6,011 nt of DNA. Source: an uncultured Eubacteriales bacterium. Lineage in GTDB: Bacteria > Bacillota > Clostridia > Oscillospirales > Acutalibacteraceae. Within the stretch, counting starts at the first letter, position 1. The number at the start of each line of letters is the position of its first letter. Shown in pieces: positions 1 through 4,600 of the stretch. Where the stretch lies: the NCBI GenBank assembly GCA_900319615.1, contig ONPE01000091.1, positions 1 through 6,011 on the forward strand, written 5' to 3'. A model generated the notes under the pieces. The model was not told the origin of the DNA. It searched no databases and saw only the letters and a program-made list of their open reading frames with translations. Made by a program: the position numbers and the translations under genes.

Positions 1-47
1 GCTTGAACCTCGGCACACTCGCCTTCGAATCCACCCTATCTCACTGA
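1..47. other. Unresolved fragment resembling a tRNA 3' end
   Basis: Bases 24-43 on the plus strand match the T-loop and acceptor 3' strand of the tRNA-Tyr gene in this window (reverse complement of 104-123) at 18 of 20 positions. The five bases before the TTCGAAT loop (TCGCC) cannot pair with the five after it (CCACC), so a working T-arm is not formed, and no CCA follows. It may be a decayed tRNA relic. It may also be the last codons of a plus-strand reading frame cut by the left edge: one frame is open from base 3 to a TGA at 45-47, another from base 2 to a TAA at 62-64. The window edge prevents a decision. Confidence 0.3.
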
Positions 48-93
48 ATATAAAGAAAACGTAAGGATATACCTTATTGGTATACCCTTACGT
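48..93 (-). terminator. Intrinsic terminator of the tRNA-Thr/tRNA-Tyr operon
   Basis: A 15-bp stem is formed by 59-73 and 79-93 around a 5-base loop (74-78). Its single imperfection is a G-U pair in the minus-strand RNA and an A-C mismatch in the plus-strand RNA. Read on the minus strand, the hairpin starts 8 bases after the CCA end of tRNA-Tyr and is followed at once by a T-rich tract (TTTTCTTTATA). This is the classic rho-independent layout for minus-strand transcription. On the plus strand the tail is only ATTTCTAT, so any bidirectional activity would be weaker. Confidence 0.88.
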
Positions 94-100
94 ATTTCTA

Positions 101-185
101 TGGTGGGAGAGGGTGGATTCGAACCACCGAAGTCACTGACAACAGATTTACAGTCTGCCCCCTTTGGCCACTCGGGAACTCTCCC
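101..185 (-). tRNA. tRNA-Tyr, anticodon GTA
   Basis: The minus strand folds as a class II tRNA. The 7-bp acceptor stem is GGGAGAG/CTCTCCC, the discriminator is A, and CCA is encoded at 103-101. The anticodon GTA lies at plus positions 149-151 in a CAGAC/GTCTG-type stem. A long variable arm (GTCAGTGAC region) is present, as expected for bacterial tRNA-Tyr. The T-arm is GGTGG/CCACC around TTCGAAT. It lies 7 bases downstream of tRNA-Thr with no promoter between them, so the two are co-transcribed and the terminator at 48-93 ends the unit. Confidence 0.97.
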
Positions 186-192
186 ATATCTA

Positions 193-268
193 TGGAGCTG
201 GTGGACGGACTCGAACCCCCGACCTGCTGATTACAAATCAGCTGCTCTACCAACTGAGCTACACCAGC
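193..268 (-). tRNA. tRNA-Thr, anticodon TGT
   Basis: The minus strand gives a 76-nt class I tRNA with acceptor stem GCTGGTG/CACCAGC, discriminator T and an encoded CCA (195-193). The D-arm is GCTC...GAGC. The anticodon stem GCTGA/TCAGC encloses loop TTTGTAA, so the anticodon is TGT (plus 233-235). The T-loop is TTCGAGT. It is the first gene of the tRNA-Thr/tRNA-Tyr operon, and the promoter at 288-316 is directly upstream with a leader of about 13 nt. Confidence 0.97.
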
Positions 269-287
269 ACTTTTTTCGTGCTTAGAT

Positions 288-316
288 ATAATACCATATC
301 GCACCGGGTTTGTCAA
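288..316 (-). promoter_or_regulatory. Strong vegetative promoter of the tRNA-Thr/Tyr operon
   Basis: On the minus strand the -35 hexamer is a perfect TTGACA (plus 311-316), the spacer is exactly 17 bases, and the -10 is TATTAT (plus 288-293), one mismatch from consensus. Transcription should start near plus position 281, about 13 nt before mature tRNA-Thr. A GC-rich stretch just after the -10, as in stringently controlled promoters, is not evident. Confidence 0.9.
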
Positions 317-379
317 CTGTTTTTCGCAATTTTTTCATAATCATACACACCGGCGGTATTATAGTTAAGAGGTGGTAAT

Positions 380-718
380 ATGGAGTTGCGGGTGATTAAA
401 AATACGCTGAAGATAAAACTGTTCCTGCTATGTTCGCTCAACACGGCCGACTGGATATGTACCGCCGCGCTTATAGCGAGCGGCAGGTTTATTGAGATCA
501 ATCCTCTGGCGCGGCTGTTTATCTATGATGTGTCGGCAGGCTTTTTGATAAAGTGCCTTATCCCTCCGGTGCTGATCACGCTTGTCATCAGGTATCTGAA
601 TGTGCTCGGCATCAGGGAAATGAACCGTGTGGACATGGTATTATCCTTCGCGATCGTATTCTATATTTTGCTGTGCGCCGATCATATCGTCAATTTCATG
701 TTGCTCTTTTTCGGATGA
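380..718 (+). CDS. Small three-helix membrane protein, DUF5658-like
   Basis: The 112-residue product has three hydrophobic segments at about residues 13-34, 54-72 and 86-111, so it should be an inner-membrane protein. The first segment carries N21, D24, W25 and T28. It is followed by G35 and the E39-I-N41-P42 box, a pattern that resembles the uncharacterised DUF5658 family (N..D...T, then E.NP). D101 and N105 in the last helix are further buried polar residues. No function is known. The ATG is supported by a good ribosome binding site, AGAGGTGG (368-375), four bases before it. A possible promoter is TTCATA (334-339), 17 bases, TATTAT (357-362), but it would leave a leader of only about 11 nt, so it is weak evidence. 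The gene is divergent from the tRNA-Thr operon, and its stop codon is five bases before the tRNA-Arg promoter. No terminator was seen after it. The coding call is strong; the family name is from memory of the motif. Confidence 0.8.
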   Translation: MELRVIKNTLKIKLFLLCSLNTADWICTAALIASGRFIEINPLARLFIYDVSAGFLIKCLIPPVLITLVIRYLNVLGIREMNRVDMVLSFAIVFYILLCADHIVNFMLLFFG

Positions 719-722
719 ATAC

Positions 723-751
723 TTGATAATTACGAAAAAACATAGTATAAT
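723..751 (+). promoter_or_regulatory. Promoter of tRNA-Arg
   Basis: The -35 is TTGATA (723-728), the spacer is 17 bases, and the -10 is a perfect TATAAT (746-751). Initiation is expected near 758, leaving a leader of roughly 7 nt before the mature tRNA at 765. The element starts five bases after the stop codon of the upstream membrane-protein gene. Confidence 0.88.
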
Positions 752-764
752 ACAGGTAATATAT

Positions 765-841
765 CCGCCCGTGGCGCAGCTGGATAACGCAACGGATTCC
801 GATTCCGGAGAACGGGAGTTCAAATCTCTTCGGGCGGGCCA
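765..841 (+). tRNA. tRNA-Arg, anticodon CCG
   Basis: This is a 77-nt class I tRNA with acceptor stem CCGCCCG/CGGGCGG, discriminator G838 and encoded CCA (839-841). The anticodon loop is TTCCGAT, giving anticodon CCG for the Arg codon CGG. Only four of five anticodon-stem pairs are canonical (A27 faces G43). The T-stem GGGAG/CTCTT contains two G-U pairs around loop TTCAAAT. The D-stem has three good pairs and one C-A mismatch. These irregularities are mild, and a strong dedicated promoter argues for a functional gene. No compact intrinsic terminator follows it directly. Confidence 0.94.
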
Positions 842-928
842 GAAACGCCTTGCTGATGTGAGGCTCAAAGAAGAAAGAATAATGAATAAAGAATAAATAA
901 GAAAAGATGTGCTTTTGACGCGTTTCTG
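840..928. repeat. 9-bp inverted repeat starting in the tRNA-Arg CCA end
   Basis: CAGAAACGC at 840-848 is the perfect reverse complement of GCGTTTCTG at 920-928. The left arm includes the last two bases of the encoded CCA of tRNA-Arg, and the arms are 71 bases apart. The right arm overlaps the proposed -35 of the next gene. It is interleaved with, not nested in, the AT-rich inverted repeat at 874-967, so both cannot form as one simple hairpin. Function unknown; a chance match is possible. Confidence 0.35.
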
Positions 929-967
929 TATTATTCGATATTCTTTATTCTTTTTTCTTTATTCTTT
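874..967. repeat. AT-rich inverted repeat of GAATAA-like units
   Basis: Positions 874-900 and 941-967 are reverse complements at 24 of 27 positions, with a 40-base centre. The left arm reads as tandem GAATAA/GAATAAA units and the right arm as the complementary TTATTC/TTCTTT units. The right arm ends eight bases before the ribosome binding site of the four-helix-bundle gene. The stem is almost all A-T, so it is weak per base pair but long. Because the units are low-complexity, part of the complementarity could simply reflect two opposed simple-sequence tracts. Confidence 0.6.
915..944 (+). promoter_or_regulatory. Possible promoter of the four-helix-bundle gene
   Basis: TTGACG (915-920) is one mismatch from the -35 consensus. 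Candidate -10 elements are GATATT (937-942, 16-base spacer) and TATTCT (939-944, 18-base spacer), each matching four of six bases. Initiation near 950 would give a leader of about 40 nt ending in the ribosome binding site. The alternative is read-through from the tRNA-Arg promoter. Confidence 0.35.
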
Positions 968-990
968 AAAAATCGGAAGGAGAGGTTGCT

Positions 991-1344
991 ATGGCTTACG
1001 ATAATCCGCTTTTAGAAAAATCTCTGCATTTTGCCGCCCGTATCGTTAAGCTCTATCATTACTTAGCTAAAGAAAAGCATGAGTCTGTTATTTCAAAGCA
1101 GATCATCCGCAGCGGTACATCAATCGGCGCAAACGCAAACGAGGCTGTATACGGCGTCAGTCAGGCTGACTTTATCGCAAAACTGCAAATTTCCCTGAAA
1201 GAAACAGCGGAAACAGAGTATTGGCTCAGATTGTTGTTATTATCAGGCTATATAGATGAAGAGCCGGCGCTTTCATTATTAAATGATTGCTTGGAAATCA
1301 AAAGGATTTTGATAGCCTCGTTAAAAACCGCAAAAAACAAATAG
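991..1344 (+). CDS. S23/IVP-type four-helix-bundle protein
   Basis: The 117-residue product is a typical member of the four-helix-bundle family first described as the 23S rRNA intervening-sequence protein S23 (TIGR02436, PF05635). Diagnostic segments are RSGTSIGANANEA (residues 40-52), SQADFIAKLQISLKE (57-71) and ETEYWLRLL (74-82). The protein is predicted to be an all-helical cytoplasmic oligomer; the related Avd protein of diversity-generating retroelements forms a pentamer that binds nucleic acid and reverse transcriptase. Its own role is unknown. The length is normal and the frame is intact. The start is supported by AAGGAGAGG (977-985), five bases before the ATG. No 23S rRNA sequence and no reverse transcriptase gene lie near it, so this is an orphan copy. 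It sits between tRNA-Arg and the convergent giant gene, preceded by the GAATAA-type inverted repeat. No dedicated terminator was seen; the hairpin at 1583-1606 could stop it in this direction. Confidence 0.9.
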   Translation: MAYDNPLLEKSLHFAARIVKLYHYLAKEKHESVISKQIIRSGTSIGANANEAVYGVSQADFIAKLQISLKETAETEYWLRLLLLSGYIDEEPALSLLNDCLEIKRILIASLKTAKNK

Positions 1345-1573
1345 ATATTTAAAAGCGCTGAGTTAATTATTTGCAATACCGTGAGGAGACATAGGTGAGA
1401 ATTATTTAAAAAAGGATATTTGTTTTGTGTATCGTAATTGTTTTGGGAAAAAGTAAATTGTAAAGAACGAAGAATGGTTGAATTTTCGATTTACAAATAC
1501 GATAGTTCAGATCTGTGCTAAACAAACAGCGACAAATATATCTTTTTTATTTTAATCTCTTTATTGCTCCTGC
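1345..1573. other. AT-rich intergenic region, no gene seen
   Basis: Neither strand has a reading frame with a credible start and ribosome binding site here. The only structure I can see is a loose nested set of short complementary segments: TATCGTA (1430-1436) with TACGATA (1498-1504), and inside it GTAAAT (1453-1458) with ATTTAC (1489-1494). The gaps are very unequal (16 bases on the left, 3 on the right), so a stable RNA fold is doubtful. A T-rich run near 1540-1565 has no hairpin before it. Confidence 0.6.
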
Positions 1574-1606
1574 ATAACAAAACCCCCGAGGCTTTCGCCT
1601 TGGGGG
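1574..1606 (-). terminator. Intrinsic terminator of the dockerin/phosphoesterase gene
   Basis: Two 10-base arms, 1583-1592 and 1597-1606, form a GC-rich stem (five C-G pairs at the base plus AGGC/GCCT-type pairs) around a 4-base loop, which is GAAA in the minus-strand RNA. The minus-strand tail is TTTTGTTAT. The stem has one A-C mismatch in minus-strand RNA, which becomes a G-U pair in plus-strand RNA. It lies 25 bases after the stop codon of the giant gene. The plus-strand tail (TGATTGTTATTT) is moderately T-rich, so it may also terminate transcription from the four-helix-bundle gene. Confidence 0.85.
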
Positions 1607-1631
1607 TGATTGTTATTTGGATGATCCGTTA

Positions 1632-4600
1632 TCAGCCGATGGCGTCAACGTCAGCCCAGGATGCATAGATCTTGCTTACGATACGCTGGATAACCAGAGC
1701 GTCGATGATGTCGATCTTGCTGTTGAGGTCTGCGTCAGCGTTCTTTGTGCTGCGGACAGTTTCGGAGAGAACCTCTGCAACGTAGTGCTGTACAGCTGTA
1801 GCGTCCATGATGGTAACTTCGCCGTCAGCGTCAGCGTCGCCGCGGAGATACGGAGCCTCGGCTACCTCGTACAGACCGAGCTTGTCGGAGTTTGTATCGG
1901 TGTAGAAGGCGTTAGCGGAGGTGTTGTAGAAGGCGTAGAAGATATCGTTGCCTTCCTGACCGCCCTTCATGGAGAGCTCTCTTGCAGCTGCGTCGTAGCT
2001 GAACTGGTAGTACGGGAGACCGGAGTACTGGCTGGTCTTGTTTTCCTTGGTGATCTCCAGAGCGTTGGAGGCGCTTTCGGAATTGGTAACGCGGCTGAGC
2101 TTGTAGCCGTCGTTCTCAACAGTGAAGTCGCCCGCCTTGTCGGAGGTCGTGGAAGCGTTCAGAGTCCAGTATACACTTTCGTTGTTGCTGCTGTCGCTGA
2201 TGAATACGGTCTTGTTATCGTCGGATACGACTACCGGAACAGCGTCGATCTTGCCGTTGTTGTTGCGCAGAGCGTAGCCGTTGGATACGACCAGATACTT
2301 GCCGCCTGCCTCAGCGCCGCTTGTCAAGGTGTAGGATGTGCCCTGAGCCTGCTTGAAGGTAGCGCTGATTGTGTGGTTAGCGGTAACATTGGTGAAGGTG
2401 TACTTGCCGCCTGCCAGGTTGACAGCCTTGCCGTCAACGGTGACTGTATCAACGTCGTAGCCTGCGTTCGGGGTGAAGGTGAATTCCTTGCTGCCGCCCT
2501 CGCGAACCTTGACGTCGCCGCTCGGGGAGACCTTACCGTTTGCTCCTGCGGAAGCAGAGATGGTGTAGGTTGTGACGCCTGCGCCGCCCTCGATGTCGAT
2601 GCTGTAGGTGTCGCCAAGCTGCTTGCCGTTGCCTGCGTTCCAGTAACGGAAGATTACCTTATCGCCGGAGTCGCTTACGGTAGCAACAACGCCGGAGTAC
2701 ATTGTCTGATCATCATCATAGATAGCGCCAACGCTGGCGTATGTGAAGTTGATGTCCTTAGACTTGCCGGAAGCGTATGTGATAGAGTCGCCTGCAGTCT
2801 TGATAGTACCGTATTCAGGATCGCTCTGAGAGTGGTTGTGACCCCAGAAGAATACTGCGTTCGGATGCTTGTTGAGGACGTCGATCATCTTGTCGGCATT
2901 GGTGATTGTTCTGCCGGAAGAACCGCCCCAACCGGAGGAGCTGCCTGCGAAGTAATGCAGCGGGAAGTGAGCTGCGATGAAGATCGGGACATCTGTGGGA
3001 GCAGAATCGAGATATGCATCGAGAGCGTCGATGTCAGCCTGCGGATACTCGCCGTTAGCGCTGAACCAACCTGCTGCGCCCATGCAGTAGATCCTGTAGT
3101 TGTCGGCAACCTTAGCCTCGCCGATTCTTGTGAAGCCGGGAGTGTTTGTGAAGCCGCTGTCGAGCTTGGACTGCTCGCCGTTGGTGTAGTACTCGTGGTT
3201 ACCGGAGGTGTAGATACCCTTGCCGGAGCCGACCTTGCTGTCTGTGATGCTTACTACTTCCTTGAAGTCTGCAAGATAGCTGGAAGTGCTGTTGGTGACA
3301 TAAGAGTAGTCACCGCAGTAAGTCATAGCGTCGAGGTTCGGGTCATAAGCGTTCTGAACAGCGTCAAGCCAATTCTCGAGTCTGTCCATGCTGCCGTGTA
3401 CGTCGGAGGTGAAACCAAGGTTGGTGCCTTCGCCTGCTACGATGGGAGGAGCTTCGGTGGGCTTGACCTCTGTCGGCATGGTGTCAACGCCGGTCTTCTC
3501 ATAGATATAGAGCTTGCCGGAGTTGCTGCTGGTAGAACCGGTAAAGTTGTTGGAGCTGTAGTAGAAAGAGTAGGTGGAGCTGCCGCCTGCGAACTTCAGC
3601 TGGTTGTTGCTGTAGGTCCAATATCTGTCAGAATTCTGTACAGAGTTATAAATGCTGATCTTGTTGCTCTTACCCTCGAGGTAATCGCCGTTGTTGGTAA
3701 GTCTGTAGCCGTCTACGTTTGCAGAAGCAAGCCATACGGTATCGGTTGTGCCGGATACGATGTAGGTATCTTCAACGCCGTCGCTGTTGAGGTCGGACTT
3801 CTGGATGTTTACAGAATTTCTTGCAAGGCTTGTGCCGCTGGAAGAACCGCCCTCATTCTTCAGAGAATAAGCGTTGCCGGCTTTGTTGGTGTTAACGATC
3901 AGGTACTCGCCGCCTGCCTTCATTGTATCTGTGAGCTTGAAGACGAAGTCGCCGGTTACGGGAGCGGCTGTCGGGCCCTGGGTGGGAGGAGCCTGTGTAG
4001 GTCTCTCGATGGGTGTGCCGTCCATGGGAACGGTGAGAGCGGAGCCGACCTTATCGCCGTTGCTTGAACGATGATACTGGAAGGTTACCTTCTTTACGTC
4101 GGTACCGGTGATGGAAGCTACCAGACCGGAGTTGTTCTTGACCTGGCTCTCCTTGTGCATACCGCCTGCGGAGAGATATGTGAAGTTGATGGTCTTGTTG
4201 TTGCCTCTGGAGTACTCGATGGAGTCGCCCGCGACCTTGATTTCGCCGTAGTGAGAGTCGCTCTGAGAGTGGTTGTGGCCCCACAGGAATACTGCGTTCG
4301 GATACTGGTTGAGTACGTCGATTACCTTATCGGCGTTCTTTGTGGTTCTGCTGCTGTTTGTATGCAGCGGATAGTGGGTGATGATGAATACGGGGATGTG
4401 CTTGGGAGCAGCTGCGAGGTAATCGTTAAGAGCCTCGATGTCTTCATCGGAATATGCGTCGGAGCTTGTTCTTGCGCCCATTGCGAAGATGATGTAATCG
4501 TTGGTCTTTCTGATCTCGCCGAACAACTTCATACCGGGAGTGTCGATGATATCGTCGATGATACCGGAAGCGTTCATGTACTCGTGGTTACCGAGAGTGT

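Noticed and set aside
24..43. A functional third tRNA gene ending near base 43
   Set aside because: The bases on either side of the TTCGAAT loop cannot form a T-stem and no CCA is encoded.
98..316. A 72-codon minus-strand frame across the two tRNA genes, and a 61-codon plus-strand frame
   Set aside because: Both are translations of tRNA sequence (the GAVAQLVEQ-type and TRNA T-loop peptides are familiar artefacts).
627..896. Frames on both strands covering tRNA-Arg
   Set aside because: They run through the tRNA gene and its promoter and have no ribosome binding site or recognisable domain.
874..967. A CRISPR array or transposon end
   Set aside because: The GAATAA units are short simple-sequence tracts without spacers, no transposase or target-site duplication is visible, and the arms do not flank a gene.
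991..1344. A diversity-generating retroelement accessory gene (avd)
   Set aside because: The protein belongs to the same four-helix-bundle superfamily, but no reverse transcriptase, template repeat or variable repeat is present in the window.
1617..4067. An 816-codon open frame on the plus strand, antisense to the giant gene
   Set aside because: Its product is a low-complexity Val/Ala/Cys/Gly-rich string without any domain, and it lacks a ribosome binding site. The opposite strand encodes recognisable phosphoesterase, dockerin and repeat modules. The long frame is a by-product of codon bias in the real gene.
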